This document shows, in pieces, positions 6,665 to 17,518 of a stretch of 64,000 nt of DNA (the stretch's first letter is position 1; every line of letters begins with the position of its first letter). The notes under the pieces were generated by a model. The model worked only from the letters and a program-made list of their open reading frames with translations. It had not been told where the DNA came from and made no database searches. The DNA is taken from NCBI RefSeq assembly GCF_003591035.1, contig NZ_QYUO01000001.1:1240001-1304000 (forward strand), read 5' to 3'. This stretch comes from Noviherbaspirillum saxi (GTDB lineage Bacteria > Pseudomonadota > Gammaproteobacteria > Burkholderiales > Burkholderiaceae_D). The position numbers and the translations under genes were made by a program.

Positions 6665-9421
6665 TTACTTGATTGCCTTGTCGGTATCCTCGCGCTCCGG
6701 ACCCGCTTCACTGCGCGCAGCCTGAGACCCTCCGGAAGAAGGTGTGTCGTTGCCGGCGGCAAGCAGATGACCGTTCGTGGTGCGCTGCCCATCGCGGAAT
6801 TCTCCTTCCCACACACTGCCGTTGGCCCAGCTGAAGCGGCCCTGGCCGTTGCTTCGTCCACGCGCGACCGTGCCGACATAGACATCGCCATTCTTGAAGC
6901 GTGTTACACCTTGGCCATGAGGCAGACCGTCCCTGATATCGCCTTCATAGCGGGTGCCGTCGGCAAATACATGGATACCTTTGCCGTTCGGCACGCCGTT
7001 TCGGATCTGTCCCTCATACCGCGAGCCATCGGAAAATATCAGTACGCCACGACCATCGGGCAAGCCGTTCCTGACCTCGCCCTCGTAGCGATTGCCGTTG
7101 GCAAACACGAGCGTGCCGCGTCCATTCGGCTCGTTCCTGAGCCAGTCGCCGTTATAGCGCTGACCATTGCTCCAGACGAACTGGCCTTTGCCTTCCTTCG
7201 AGCCTTTGACCAGCGTGCCATCGAAGCGGTCGCCGTTGTTCCAGACAATACGCCCGGTCCCGGATACCAGGCCGGTCACCGGATCTGCATTGAAATCCCC
7301 GCTCATCGTTTGATCCGCGTGCTTGTAGGTTTTGCGCGGCGTTGCGCTTGCCGCATCGGGTGAGGGGGCTGGCGGTGGCAGCTTATCCGTTGGCTGTTTG
7401 AAGCCTGAAGGAACAGAGGGAGAGGATGCCGGAGGCGGCGTGCGCTCGGTTCTCGAAGCGACCTGTGTGTCCGGTTCGCGCGGGGTGCTGCGCGACGGGT
7501 TCTCGGTTGGCTGGCTTGCTGCCGGCTGCGGACTCGCACTTCCGGTCGCGGCACTGCCTGCCGCTGCGTTGCCGGACGATGCGCGGTCGGTTTCGCTTGC
7601 CTGCGGCGGCCGTGATGCGACTTGCGCCTGAGGCTTCTCGACTTTTGACCGCAAGCGGATCTCGGCCAATCGCTGACGTGCGTCTATTGCATTGGCGCCA
7701 TAGGGAAAACGATTCAGGTAAGCCTCGTAGGCCGGCGCTTCATCAAGATTGCGCGCAATTCTCCATTGCTCCCGCTCCGCAGCGATTTTGGCAGTCTCTT
7801 TTTGCTTCGCCGCTTCGGTCGGGGTCGCCGGTATCGAAGGTGCCGGCTTCGCAGGTTCAGGCACAGGCTCTTTCTCCTTTGTAAGAGAAGCCAGCGGCGC
7901 GGTTGGTGCAGGCGGGGTTGCAGGCACGTCGCTGGCAGGTTTCTCGGCCCTGTGCTCCGGGCGTGCTTCGGGCAAGCGTGCGGGCGGCGGCGCAGCTTCT
8001 TCACTGCGCGCAATCACGGGTGCCGGCGGCATCACCGCCGGAGCTGTCTGTTGCGGCGGTATCGCGCGCGCGATGCCGGTATCCATGGATTCCGCGCTAT
8101 TGTCGGTTGAGCCGGCAATAGAGTTGCTTGCATGGTTTGCATCCGGCTCGAGCAGGCTTCCCTCGCCGATGATCAGGCCTGCGGCAATTCCGGCGACCAG
8201 CACGATACCCGACACGATCATTGCCGAACGGCGTGGCGGCGATGAATTGGGCGAAATCTTTTTCTCGAACGGCATCGGCTTTTGCCGGCCGTGCGACGCT
8301 GGCGCTTCGACGCCGACGGTCGTCATGCCGGATGGCTGTGCCATTGTCGTATCGCCTCTGGCACGGGTTTGCGCCGCGAGTGCCTCGCGGTGCAGGCGTA
8401 TCGCCTCGCGTGCGTTGGTCGCGCCGTGATAAGCAGACGGTTCCAATACAGTGCTGTCGCTCTTGAGTGCCGTGCGCATTGCATTTACCGATCGTATGCG
8501 CTCGTCCGGCCGTACGGCCAATGCATGATCGAGCGCGGCGAGCAGGTTATCGCTATAGACATTGCGTCCGACTTCGCACGCAGGCCGCATGGTGTCATTG
8601 ACGATGCGCTGGGTTGCGGGCGGCGGCGGCTTGCCGGCGATCAGGTAATACGCAACGGCAGCGACTGCATAGATATCCGTCCATGCGCCTTGCTCCAGAT
8701 CCGGCATGTCCGGATAGAGCTCGATAGGCGCAAATCCAGATACCAGCGTACCGGATCGCACCTGGGTAAGTTCCGCGATCATTGCCTGCGCAGAATCGAA
8801 TTCCAGCAATAGGGGGCGGCCGGTTTCACGAATCAGAATATTGCCTGGCGATATATTCCCATGGCAGGATTGGGCACGATGCACGGCTTCGATGGCATGC
8901 AACAGGTCGCTCACCAAGGTTTTGATCCACTCGTCATTCAAGGGCGCCCTATGCTCGGCAACGGTTTGCTTGAGCGTGATGCCTTCATAGAGCGGCATTG
9001 ACGCATAGGCGGTGCGATGTGCTTCCCAATAGCGCTGGACCTTGACCAGCGAAGCAGACTCAGTCCGGTTCAGCACCAATGCTTCATTGATGAAGCTGCG
9101 CAATCCGGCATCGAAGTTGGTGCTGTCTTGCCCGGAAGCCGGTTCTACCGACATGTCGGGTGTACGAACGGCAATACCTCGCGGCATGTATTCTCTCAGC
9201 GCAACATGCCGCCGTTGCGAATGATCATAGGCAAGATACAGAATCGACGCAGCACCTTCATTGATCACTTCGACAATGTTGAAGCTCTCTATGCGTGTAC
9301 CGGTATTCAGGGCTCCGGAAGTCTCGCCCTGTCCACGCGACGTCGTGGACGGTTTCGTTGCGGACGAGCCGATGTGGCCTTCGATGGAAGTCTTGGTGTT
9401 GTCGTCTTGCATATCGATCAC
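6665..9421 (-). CDS. Pseudokinase with transmembrane segment and C-terminal MORN repeats
   Basis: A 918-residue protein. Residues about 46-320 have the Ser/Thr kinase fold, but the three catalytic positions are changed: the VAIK lysine is Arg76 (VALREYMP), HRD reads HGN (187-189) and DFG reads EFD (207-209). The loop Asn194, the PIE motif near 232-234 and Asp249 remain. A transmembrane helix at 400-419 is followed by a Pro/Ala-rich linker, a short helical EAYLNRFPYG motif near 565 and seven 23-residue MORN repeats at about 722-884. The kinase half should face the cytoplasm and the MORN half the periplasm. The first codon is GTG at 9421; the ATG at 9412 is equally possible and neither has a strong ribosome site. 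Likely a scaffold or signalling protein at the envelope; no partner is visible nearby. Confidence 0.85.
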   Translation of the reverse strand: MIDMQDDNTKTSIEGHIGSSATKPSTTSRGQGETSGALNTGTRIESFNIVEVINEGAASILYLAYDHSQRRHVALREYMPRGIAVRTPDMSVEPASGQDSTNFDAGLRSFINEALVLNRTESASLVKVQRYWEAHRTAYASMPLYEGITLKQTVAEHRAPLNDEWIKTLVSDLLHAIEAVHRAQSCHGNISPGNILIRETGRPLLLEFDSAQAMIAELTQVRSGTLVSGFAPIELYPDMPDLEQGAWTDIYAVAAVAYYLIAGKPPPPATQRIVNDTMRPACEVGRNVYSDNLLAALDHALAVRPDERIRSVNAMRTALKSDSTVLEPSAYHGATNAREAIRLHREALAAQTRARGDTTMAQPSGMTTVGVEAPASHGRQKPMPFEKKISPNSSPPRRSAMIVSGIVLVAGIAAGLIIGEGSLLEPDANHASNSIAGSTDNSAESMDTGIARAIPPQQTAPAVMPPAPVIARSEEAAPPPARLPEARPEHRAEKPASDVPATPPAPTAPLASLTKEKEPVPEPAKPAPSIPATPTEAAKQKETAKIAAEREQWRIARNLDEAPAYEAYLNRFPYGANAIDARQRLAEIRLRSKVEKPQAQVASRPPQASETDRASSGNAAAGSAATGSASPQPAASQPTENPSRSTPREPDTQVASRTERTPPPASSPSVPSGFKQPTDKLPPPAPSPDAASATPRKTYKHADQTMSGDFNADPVTGLVSGTGRIVWNNGDRFDGTLVKGSKEGKGQFVWSNGQRYNGDWLRNEPNGRGTLVFANGNRYEGEVRNGLPDGRGVLIFSDGSRYEGQIRNGVPNGKGIHVFADGTRYEGDIRDGLPHGQGVTRFKNGDVYVGTVARGRSNGQGRFSWANGSVWEGEFRDGQRTTNGHLLAAGNDTPSSGGSQAARSEAGPEREDTDKAIK

Positions 9422-9652
9422 TTGAAGATGAGTCGCCTGGCAGGATCGCAGGAAAGGAATGGCCAGATCAGAAATGTGGATGTGCTATGGCGCTTGATTC
9501 GGTAGCCGATCCGGAGGAAGCCTGTGTCATCTAGGCACGTCTGCTGCGAGCCGCTCCAGCATTTAGAGAGCGGCTTCAGCCTGCCCAGCATAGCCTTCGC
9601 ATGCGCCAAGGTATCGATATTGCTCAAACATGATGTCGTCAGGGGGGATGAC

Positions 9653-9711
9653 TAGGGCGTGTCATCACTTGGTATGGGAGTGCGAACCATACCAAGTGAT
9701 GGCACGCCCTA
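9653..9711. repeat. 59-base imperfect palindrome (24-25 bp stem)
   Basis: Arms 9653-9677 and 9687-9711 are complementary apart from one G-T pair, with a 9-base loop. Left arm core: AGGGCGTGTCATCACTTGG. It lies between btuF and the pseudokinase gene. There is no T-run on either side, so it is not a standard intrinsic terminator. It could be a REP/MITE-type element or a large transcript-stabilising hairpin. Confidence 0.85.
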
Positions 9712-9721
9712 ACGTTAAGAA

Positions 9722-10603
9722 TCAGGATTTCTTGCGTACCGCGTCGAGTTGCTTGCACAGGGCCTCGGTTCCATCCAGTATGCGAGGTCCCGAGCGGTTG
9801 AGCAGTTCGCCGTCGATCAGCAGCAGGTTGCCGCGCTTGACCGCGGCCATACCCGGAAAGCGGCGCCACGCTGCCAGAACATCGTCCTGTTCACCGCTGC
9901 TGGCAATGATGGCTTCGGGATCGGCCTTGATCACGGCTTCGATGCTCACGGTCGGTGCGAGCTGGCTCAGGCCGGCAAAGACGTTTTCACCGCCGCAAGT
10001 GCGCAGCGCGGCCGAGACCATATGGGCACCGTTGAGTGTCATCAGCGGCGTGCGCCAGATCTGATAGAACACGCGTACCTTGCGCCGTTTTTGATAGGTT
10101 TCCTGTAGTTGTCCGAGTCGATGACGAAATGTATCCGCCGCCTTCTTGCCCATCATGTCGGTGCCGGCGAGGTGAGCCAGCCTTTCCATGGACAGGGCGA
10201 TCGCGGCATAGTCGTAAGGCTCGCTTTTGTAAACGGGAACGCCCAGCGATTCCAGTTTTGCCAGCTGCAATGCTGCATTGCCATTGTTCCAGCCGACCAC
10301 CAGATCCGGCTTGAGCGCCAGTATGCGTTCGAGGTCCAGTGTGACGCCGTTGCCGACTGAGGGAATGCGTTTTGCCTCCGGCGGAAAATCACTGAATTCG
10401 GTGACGCCGACTACCTGTGAACCGGCGCCGGCGGCAAACAGCATTTCGGTGACATGCGGCGCGACGCTGACGATACGGCGTGCGGGAGCGGGGAGGGTGA
10501 TGGTGCGCTTGACATCGTCCACTACGGTGACGGAGGCGGATGCCGGCGCAACCCATGCCAGCGAGACGGCAGCGACAAGAAAAGCCGGGATGAAGACTCG
10601 CAT
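9722..10603 (-). CDS. btuF: BtuF-like cobalamin-binding periplasmic protein
   Basis: A helical-backbone ABC substrate-binding protein. The pattern RIVSVAPHVTEMLFAAG, then FSDFPPEAK, LERILALKPDLVVGW and, later, CGGENVF matches BtuF closely. A signal peptide follows the chosen start (MRVFIPAFLVAAVSLAWV, cleavage after ASA). An in-frame ATG at 10654 would add 17 residues including a pair of arginines. It delivers vitamin B12 or a corrinoid to a BtuCD-type transporter in the inner membrane; no permease or ATPase gene is in this window. It is 13 bases downstream of panC if the longer start is used. No cobalamin riboswitch is visible upstream. Confidence 0.8.
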   Translation of the reverse strand: MRVFIPAFLVAAVSLAWVAPASASVTVVDDVKRTITLPAPARRIVSVAPHVTEMLFAAGAGSQVVGVTEFSDFPPEAKRIPSVGNGVTLDLERILALKPDLVVGWNNGNAALQLAKLESLGVPVYKSEPYDYAAIALSMERLAHLAGTDMMGKKAADTFRHRLGQLQETYQKRRKVRVFYQIWRTPLMTLNGAHMVSAALRTCGGENVFAGLSQLAPTVSIEAVIKADPEAIIASSGEQDDVLAAWRRFPGMAAVKRGNLLLIDGELLNRSGPRILDGTEALCKQLDAVRKKS

Positions 10604-10667
10604 AGCGAGACCAACCGCCCGCCGCGCCAACGATTTTGCCGACATGGCGGGCATGGTCTTGTCAGGC

Positions 10668-11510
<843 letters not shown>

Positions 11511-11598
11511 TCACCGGGTAGAAAAAGAATGGTTTCGTGCCGTCCTGCCGGGCGCAAACGCCGCCCGCGCAAGCCGCTTGATGCGTCTGCCTGAAACG

Positions 11599-12477
11599 TC
11601 AGGTTGGAGAATAGGCCAGCCGCACGTAAATCGGTGCAAACGCTTCGGCCTGGGTAATTTCGATCAAGGTTTCCTTTGCCAGCTCCAGCAGCGCGATGAA
11701 ATTGACGATCACTACCGGCACGCCGCGCGACGGGTCGAACAGATCAGCGAACTCGACGAACCTGGCCGACTGCAGCCGACGCAGGATGCCGGTCATGTGC
11801 TCGCGCACCGACAATTCCTCGCGGCTGATCGTATGGTGGGCGGTCAGCTTTGCACGCTTGAGGATGTCGGCCCACACTGCTTGCAATTCGCTCATGCTGA
11901 CTTCCGGCCAGCGGGTGACGACATTCTGTTCGATATAGATCTGCGCACGGACATAGTCCCGTCCGAGTTGTGGCAGTGCATCCAGTTCTTGTGCGGCGAC
12001 CTTCATCTGCTCGTATTCGAGCAGGCGGCGCACCAGTTCGGCGCGCGGATCTTCCGCTTCTTCGCCGGTATCGGCTTTCTTCACCGGCAGCAGCATGCGC
12101 GACTTGATTTCGATGAGCATGGCCGCCATCAGCAGATATTCCGCCGCCAGCTCCAGATTACGTACACGGATCTGATCGACGTAATCGAGATACTGGCGCG
12201 TTACCTGCGCCATCGGGATGTCGAGAATATTGAAGTTCTGCTTGCGGATCAGGTACAACAGGAGATCGAGCGGGCCCTGGAATGCTTCCAGAAAAACCTC
12301 GAGCGCATCGGGCGGAATGTAGAGATCCGTCGGCAGCTTGAACAGCGGTTCGCCGTACAGTTTTGCGTAAGCCATGCCATCAACGACATCAGGTGTCGTG
12401 TCCGGCTGTCCCGCGAGCGCAAGCTCGGGCGCGTCAGCCGGCAAATGCGCTAGCAGCGCGTCCTGCTGCGCCGACAT
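11599..12477 (-). CDS. scpA: Segregation and condensation protein A
   Basis: A 292-residue kleisin of the standard SMC-ScpAB condensin. The N-terminal family motif FQGPLDLLLYLIRKQNFNIL is clear near residues 69-88, and the C-terminal winged helix is present (FVEFADLF, VVIVNFIALLELAKETLIE). The gene starts within the stop codon of the DUF3460 gene (TGATG), so translation is probably coupled. scpB and smc are not in the window. With the MukBEF-like block at 1-6 kb, the organism appears to encode two different condensin kleisins. Confidence 0.92.
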   Translation of the reverse strand: MSAQQDALLAHLPADAPELALAGQPDTTPDVVDGMAYAKLYGEPLFKLPTDLYIPPDALEVFLEAFQGPLDLLLYLIRKQNFNILDIPMAQVTRQYLDYVDQIRVRNLELAAEYLLMAAMLIEIKSRMLLPVKKADTGEEAEDPRAELVRRLLEYEQMKVAAQELDALPQLGRDYVRAQIYIEQNVVTRWPEVSMSELQAVWADILKRAKLTAHHTISREELSVREHMTGILRRLQSARFVEFADLFDPSRGVPVVIVNFIALLELAKETLIEITQAEAFAPIYVRLAYSPT

Positions 12478-12674
12478 CAGAACTTGTTCTGATAAACGTA
12501 GGGCTGCTGCATGATGCGCGATTCCTCAGCACGCTTGCGGGCGTCGAGATCGATCGGTGCCTTGTCCCAAAAGATGGCGCGGCCGGCGCGCTGCTTCTGC
12601 TCCAACTCGGGATCCTTTTGCTTCAGCTCGTTCAGGAACTTGGTGAATTCAGACTCGTATTGCGAGAATTTCAT
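12477..12674 (-). CDS. DUF3460 family small protein
   Basis: A 65-residue soluble protein beginning MKFSQYESEFTKFLNELK. It is charged and Lys/Glu-rich, with ending RIMQQPYVYQNKF. This family is known from betaproteobacteria and is usually found just before scpA, as here, with a TGATG overlap. An ATG five codons upstream (12689) is possible, but MKFSQYESEF is the usual family beginning. Function is unknown; the coupling suggests a link to ScpA or simply a shared transcript. Confidence 0.8.
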   Translation of the reverse strand: MKFSQYESEFTKFLNELKQKDPELEQKQRAGRAIFWDKAPIDLDARKRAEESRIMQQPYVYQNKF

Positions 12675-12811
12675 GGTGTTTAAGGTCACAGGATGAATGC
12701 TGTCGTTATTCTACCTTGTCTTGCCCGTAAATCCTGTACTTCGGCACACACTGTGACGATGCGACAGGTATTGCGTATTAGACAATAAGAGCTCGATGCA
12801 AGATGGCAATC

Positions 12812-13291
12812 TTAATACCCAAGCATCCGACGCATTACGGTCGGTGCCGGCTCCAGCGGGTTGGCATGCGTGTATTCCAGTTCCGGTGCAAGTTCGAAGC
12901 CATAGGCTGCGTACAGGTCGAGCAGCCGTACCTGATCCGAGCGAACGCCCAGTCGCAGCTCGGTCACATCGGAAGCCTGAGCGCGATGAATGACCGCTTC
13001 GAGCAAGTGCTGAGACAAATGCTCACCCCGAAATTGCGGCAATACGCCCATGCGCATGATTTCCCAGATGTCCGGATCCACCTCGAGTGGACCCCAGCGC
13101 GCCGAGCCTATCGGTTCCTCATCGCGCAACAGAATAAAGCCACCGCCCTGTTCCAGGTCGTGCCGCACCCGCACCGCGGTTTCGCGGTGTCCGCTGGACG
13201 TCACCGCCACCTTGCTCGCCCACGCCGCGCGGGTCAGGTCGGCAATGAGCTGGGCATCATCGAACGTGGCTTCGCGGACAACAATATTCAT
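12812..13291 (-). CDS. GNAT-family N-acetyltransferase
   Basis: A 159-residue single-domain GNAT enzyme. The N-terminal strand VREATFDDAQLIADL and the acetyl-CoA segment MGVLPQFRGEHLSQHLLEAV (a variant of Q/RxxGxG/A) are visible, then LRLGVRSDQVRLLDLYAAYGF. It transfers an acetyl group from acetyl-CoA to an unknown amine. It lies between metG and the DUF3460 gene on the same strand with about 60 bases to metG. The substrate cannot be read from the sequence. Confidence 0.82.
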   Translation of the reverse strand: MNIVVREATFDDAQLIADLTRAAWASKVAVTSSGHRETAVRVRHDLEQGGGFILLRDEEPIGSARWGPLEVDPDIWEIMRMGVLPQFRGEHLSQHLLEAVIHRAQASDVTELRLGVRSDQVRLLDLYAAYGFELAPELEYTHANPLEPAPTVMRRMLGY

Positions 13292-13353
13292 GTGCAGAGT
13301 CTCGCCGGAAAAAGGGAAACGATACGCATGTCAGGTGTCATTGCATACTCCAC

Positions 13354-15438
13354 CTAGCGCACACGCATGCCGGGTTCGGCACCGGGCCAAGGGTTGAGTA
13401 CGTAAATGCCGGGATTGCTTTTTTCGTCTGCAGCGGAAGCCGCCAGCACCATGCCTTCCGACATGCCGAACTTCATCTTGCGCGGCGCCAGATTGGCCAC
13501 CATCACGGTCAACTTGCCGACCAGGTCTTCCGGCTTGTATGAAGACTTGATGCCGGAAAATACGTTGCGCATCCGGCCTTCGCCGACATCCAGCGTCAGG
13601 CGCAGTAGCTTGTCGGAGCCGTCGACGTGTTCGCAATTGACGATCTTCGCAATGCGCAGGTCGATTTTCGCAAAGTCGTCGATCTTTATTTCCGGGGCGA
13701 TCGTTTCCATTGCGCCGCCATCCTCACTGTTTCCTTGTGCAGCAGCAGGCGTGGAATCCGCACCCGCGCCGGTCAAGGCCGTAGCCTGTTCCGGCAATTC
13801 AAACAAGGCATCCAGCATCTTCGGATCGACCCGCTGCATCAAATGCTCGAACGTTCCGATCGCCGAAGGTGCATTCTGCAAATCAGCCCAGGTCAGGTCG
13901 CGCTCGATGCCGAACAGCGTCGATACCTTGCGTGTCATGGCCGGAAGTATCGGGGCCAGATATATGGACAGTTTGAAGAAGGCGCGCAGCAGGTTGCTGC
14001 ACACTTCCTGTAGCTGTTGATTGTTGGCCGCATCCTTCGCCAGTTCCCATGGCTTCTTGGTGTCGACGTATTGGTTGACTTCATCCGCCAGCGCCATGAC
14101 CAGACGGATCGCCTTGCCGTATTCGCGCGCTTCAAAAGCTTCGCGGATAGCCGACTCTTCCTCGGCAAAGCGAGGGCTCCAGGTTACCGCCGGGCTCAGT
14201 GCGCCGCCGAAACGCTTGGTAATGAAACCGGCCGCGCGGCTGGCGATATTGACGTACTTGCCGATCAGGTCGGAATTGACGCGTGCGACAAAGTCTTCCG
14301 GATTGAAGTCGACGTCTTCGACCTTCGCATTCAGCTTGGCCGCGATGTAATAGCGCAGCCATTCCGGGTTCATGCCGATATCCAGATAGCGCAGCGGCGA
14401 GATGCCGGTGCCGCGCGACTTCGACATCTTTTCGCCGCTGACCGTGATGAAGCCATGCACGAAGACATTGTTCGGCACCTTGAGACCGGAAAATTTCAGC
14501 ATCGCCGGCCAGAACAGCGTATGGAAATAGATGATGTCCTTGCCGATGAAGTGATACTGCTCGGTGGTCGGATCATTCATGAACGCGGTGTAATCGCGCC
14601 CCGTCTTGTCGAAATAGTTTTTCAGTGAGGCCAGATAGCCGACCGGCGCATCCAGCCACACATAGAAATACTTGCCCGGCGCATCAGGGATTTCGATGCC
14701 GAAATAGGGGGCGTCGCGGCTGATATCCCAGTCGCCCAGACCTTCTTCGCCTTCCAGCCATTCCTTGGCCTTGTTGAGCACTTCCGGCTGCAGTCGTCCC
14801 GGCTCTTGCGACCATTCGCGCAGGAAGCTGACGCATTTGGGATCGGATAGCTGGAAAAAATAATGCTCGGAAGTCTTGAGGACTGGCGTCGCACCCGACA
14901 ACGTGGAGTAGGGATTCTTCAGGTCGGTTGGTGCATAGACCGCACTGCATACTTCGCAGGAATCGCCGTATTGATCCTTGGCGCCGCATTTCGGGCATTC
15001 GCCCTTGATGTAGCGGTCCGGTAGAAACATATTTTTGACCGGATCGAAGAATTGTTCGATGGTCTTGGTCGTGATGAGCTTCGCCTGGTCGCGCAACCGG
15101 CGGTAGATGTCTTGCGACAACTCGTGGTTTTCGGCGGCATCGGTGGAATGCCAATTGTCGAAGCTGATATGAAAACCGTCCAGGTACTGCTTGCGGCCGG
15201 CAGCAATGCGGGCCACAAATTCCTGCGGCGTCACGCCAGCCTTCTCGGCTGCGATCATGATCGGCGCGCCATGCGCATCGTCGGCGCCGACGAAATGCAC
15301 TTCGTTGCCCTGCATACGCTGAAACCTGACCCAGATGTCGGCCTGGATATATTCCATGATATGACCGATGTGGAATGCGCCGTTGGCATACGGCAGGGCA
15401 GTGGTGACGAACAGCTTGCGGGACGGTGTGGTGCTCAT
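13354..15438 (-). CDS. metG: Methionyl-tRNA synthetase
   Basis: A 694-residue class I synthetase that charges tRNA-Met. The HIGH motif lies in [14 protein letters not shown] at the N-terminus and KMSKS in GEKMSKSRG. The zinc knuckle [17 protein letters not shown] is intact. The C-terminal tRNA-binding domain ([20 protein letters not shown]) is fused, as in E. coli-type MetRS dimers. The ATG at 15438 is followed at once by the first catalytic strand. It is transcribed away from gltX across a 179-base gap. Confidence 0.97.
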   Translation of the reverse strand: MSTTPSRKLFVTTALPYANGAFHIGHIMEYIQADIWVRFQRMQGNEVHFVGADDAHGAPIMIAAEKAGVTPQEFVARIAAGRKQYLDGFHISFDNWHSTDAAENHELSQDIYRRLRDQAKLITTKTIEQFFDPVKNMFLPDRYIKGECPKCGAKDQYGDSCEVCSAVYAPTDLKNPYSTLSGATPVLKTSEHYFFQLSDPKCVSFLREWSQEPGRLQPEVLNKAKEWLEGEEGLGDWDISRDAPYFGIEIPDAPGKYFYVWLDAPVGYLASLKNYFDKTGRDYTAFMNDPTTEQYHFIGKDIIYFHTLFWPAMLKFSGLKVPNNVFVHGFITVSGEKMSKSRGTGISPLRYLDIGMNPEWLRYYIAAKLNAKVEDVDFNPEDFVARVNSDLIGKYVNIASRAAGFITKRFGGALSPAVTWSPRFAEEESAIREAFEAREYGKAIRLVMALADEVNQYVDTKKPWELAKDAANNQQLQEVCSNLLRAFFKLSIYLAPILPAMTRKVSTLFGIERDLTWADLQNAPSAIGTFEHLMQRVDPKMLDALFELPEQATALTGAGADSTPAAAQGNSEDGGAMETIAPEIKIDDFAKIDLRIAKIVNCEHVDGSDKLLRLTLDVGEGRMRNVFSGIKSSYKPEDLVGKLTVMVANLAPRKMKFGMSEGMVLAASAADEKSNPGIYVLNPWPGAEPGMRVR

Positions 15439-15534
15439 TTGGCAATGCTTATGGGAGGAATAAAACTGGCATTTTAGCAGTGCGGACCGGTCACACGCTG
15501 CACCATGAACAAAGCGGCAGTCTGAGGCTGTGGT

Positions 15535-15563
15535 TTGGATCCCCGTTGTCGACAGGGTAAAAT
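15535..15563 (+). promoter_or_regulatory. Candidate sigma-70 promoter of gltX
   Basis: TTGGAT at 15535-15540 and TAAAAT at 15558-15563 are separated by 17 bases, about 55 bases before the gltX ATG. The -10 matches 5 of 6 consensus bases; the -35 only 3 of 6. Confidence 0.4.
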
Positions 15564-15617
15564 AGCGAATCTTTCACACATCACGGCTTTGGCGTCCCAA
15601 GGCCGTTTTTATTTGCC

Positions 15618-17012
15618 ATGACCGTCCGCACCCGTTTCGCTCCCAGTCCGACCGGCTATCTCCACCTCGGCGGCGCCCGTACCGCACTGTTCTCCTGGGC
15701 CTATGCCCGACATTTCGGCGGTACCTTCATCCTGCGCATTGAAGATACCGACCTGGAACGTTCGACGCCGGAAGCCGTGCAAGCCATTCTCGAAGGCATG
15801 AACTGGCTTGGCCTGCACCATGATGAAGGCCCGTTCTATCAGATGCAGCGCATGGACCGCTATCGCGAAGTCGTCGCGCAAATGCTGCAGGCGGGAACCG
15901 CCTACCATTGTTATTGCACGCCCGAAGAAGTCGAAGCGATGCGCGAGCGCCAGCGCACTCTCGGCGAAAAACCCCGCTATGACGGTACCTGGAGACCGGA
16001 GGCGGGCAAGACGCTTCCCTCTGTGCCGGAAGGCCGCAAGCCGGTAGTGCGGTTCAAGAATCCGCTGGACGGCGACGTGACCTGGAATGATGTGGTCAAA
16101 GGCCAGATCACGATTTCCAACCGCGAGCTCGACGACCTCGTCATTGCACGTCCGGACGGTACGCCGACGTATAACTTCTGCGTGGCAGTCGACGACTGGG
16201 ACATGAAGATCACGCATGTCATCCGCGGCGACGACCATGTGAACAATACACCGCGTCAGATCAATATCCTGCGTGCGCTTGGCGCACCGTTGCCCGAATA
16301 CGGACATGTGCCGATGATCCTGGGTGCCGATGGCGAAAAGCTTTCCAAGCGCCATGGCGCGGTCAGCGTGATGGAATATCCGGCGCAGGGCTTCCTGCCG
16401 GAGGCCATGCTGAACTACCTTGCACGCCTCGGCTGGAGTCATGGCGACGATGAAATTTTTTCGATGGAGCAGTTCCGCGAATGGTTCGACCTCGATCATC
16501 TGTCCAAGTCGCCCGCACAGTTCAATCCGGAAAAGCTGGCCTGGCTGAATAACCACTACATCAAACTGGCGGATAACGCGCGCCTCGAAGCTCTTGTGCG
16601 GCCGGTGATGGAGCGGGAGGGTGCGCAATTCGCCGGCGCGCCCGATCTGCAAGCGGTTATTGCGTTAATGAAAGAACGTACCAATACCATCAATGAACTG
16701 GCAGATGCCGCAATGCTGTTCTATCGGCAGCCGACCCCGGACGCGGCATTGGTGACGCAGCATGTGACAGATGTCGTGAAGCCGGCATTGGTCCAGTTTG
16801 CAACGCAATGCAAGGACATCGAATGGAACAAGGCCGCCATTTCGGCAGCAATGAAAGAAGTGCTTGCTGCACACAAACTGAAAATGCCACAGCTTGCCAT
16901 GCCGTTGCGTCTGTTCATTACCGGCCAGTTGCAGACGCCGGCAATCGATGCAGTACTTGAACTGTTCGGACGGGAAGTCGTGCTCGCACGCCTCGAACAG
17001 TTTGCCGGTTAA
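15618..17012 (+). CDS. gltX: Glutamyl-tRNA synthetase
   Basis: A 464-residue class I enzyme that charges tRNA-Glu. The N-terminal motif [20 protein letters not shown] holds the HIGH-equivalent site, and EKLSKRHG is the KMSKS-equivalent. Length is normal for a bacterial discriminating or non-discriminating GluRS; which type it is cannot be told by eye. The tRNA-Glu gene lies about 200 bases downstream, so the enzyme and its substrate RNA are neighbours. Confidence 0.97.
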   Translation: MTVRTRFAPSPTGYLHLGGARTALFSWAYARHFGGTFILRIEDTDLERSTPEAVQAILEGMNWLGLHHDEGPFYQMQRMDRYREVVAQMLQAGTAYHCYCTPEEVEAMRERQRTLGEKPRYDGTWRPEAGKTLPSVPEGRKPVVRFKNPLDGDVTWNDVVKGQITISNRELDDLVIARPDGTPTYNFCVAVDDWDMKITHVIRGDDHVNNTPRQINILRALGAPLPEYGHVPMILGADGEKLSKRHGAVSVMEYPAQGFLPEAMLNYLARLGWSHGDDEIFSMEQFREWFDLDHLSKSPAQFNPEKLAWLNNHYIKLADNARLEALVRPVMEREGAQFAGAPDLQAVIALMKERTNTINELADAAMLFYRQPTPDAALVTQHVTDVVKPALVQFATQCKDIEWNKAAISAAMKEVLAAHKLKMPQLAMPLRLFITGQLQTPAIDAVLELFGREVVLARLEQFAG

Positions 17013-17037
17013 ATTTTTGCTTTCTGCGGCAAAGGGA

Positions 17038-17067
17038 TTTACACCGGAGAAAAAACTTTGCTATACT
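17038..17067 (+). promoter_or_regulatory. Candidate promoter of the tRNA-Ala/tRNA-Glu unit
   Basis: TTTACA at 17038-17043 and TATACT at 17062-17067 with an 18-base spacer, 16 bases before the mature tRNA-Ala 5' end. Both boxes match consensus well. Confidence 0.6.
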
Positions 17068-17083
17068 CTCGTTTCTTCGCAAG

Positions 17084-17159
<76 letters not shown>

Positions 17160-17214
17160 GCAGAAGATAGCGAAAAAGAAGAAGTACAATAGGCTGCAGT
17201 AACGACAGGTCACT

Positions 17215-17290
17215 GTCCCCATCGTCTAGAGGCCTAGGACATCACCCTTTCACGGTGAGTACCGGGGTTCGAATCCCCGTGGGGACGCCA
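17215..17290 (+). tRNA. tRNA-Glu (anticodon TTC)
   Basis: A 76-base cloverleaf: acceptor GTCCCCA pairs with TGGGGAC, then G and an encoded CCA. The anticodon stem TCACC/GGTGA encloses loop CTTTCAC, giving anticodon TTC at 17249-17251. Probably co-transcribed with the tRNA-Ala 55 bases upstream. Confidence 0.97.
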
Positions 17291-17293
17291 CTT

Positions 17294-17327
17294 AAAACGC
17301 CACGCTTATGCGTGGCGTTTTTCTTTT
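17294..17327 (+). terminator. Intrinsic terminator after tRNA-Glu
   Basis: The stem AAAACGCCACGC / GCGTGGCGTTTT with loop TTAT is followed by a T-rich run. It begins 4 bases after the tRNA CCA end. Confidence 0.92.
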
Positions 17328-17518
17328 TCCGCAACGTTTTTTTCGTGTTCCTATGACACACTTGCGGCCATCCTCATGAAGAATATGAGTGTGCGACAAA
17401 AGTCCGGACGAATGGTCTGGCGCGTATCCTCGACATGTTTTGCCGTTGAAGCCGAACCCCGGCTGCGGCGGGAACGAAACGCCACGATTTCTGCGCTTCT
17501 GGAATCAAGACATCAAAA

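Noticed and set aside
9653..9711. Intrinsic terminator for btuF
   Set aside because: The stem is very long and there is no T-run on either strand; recorded as a palindromic repeat instead.
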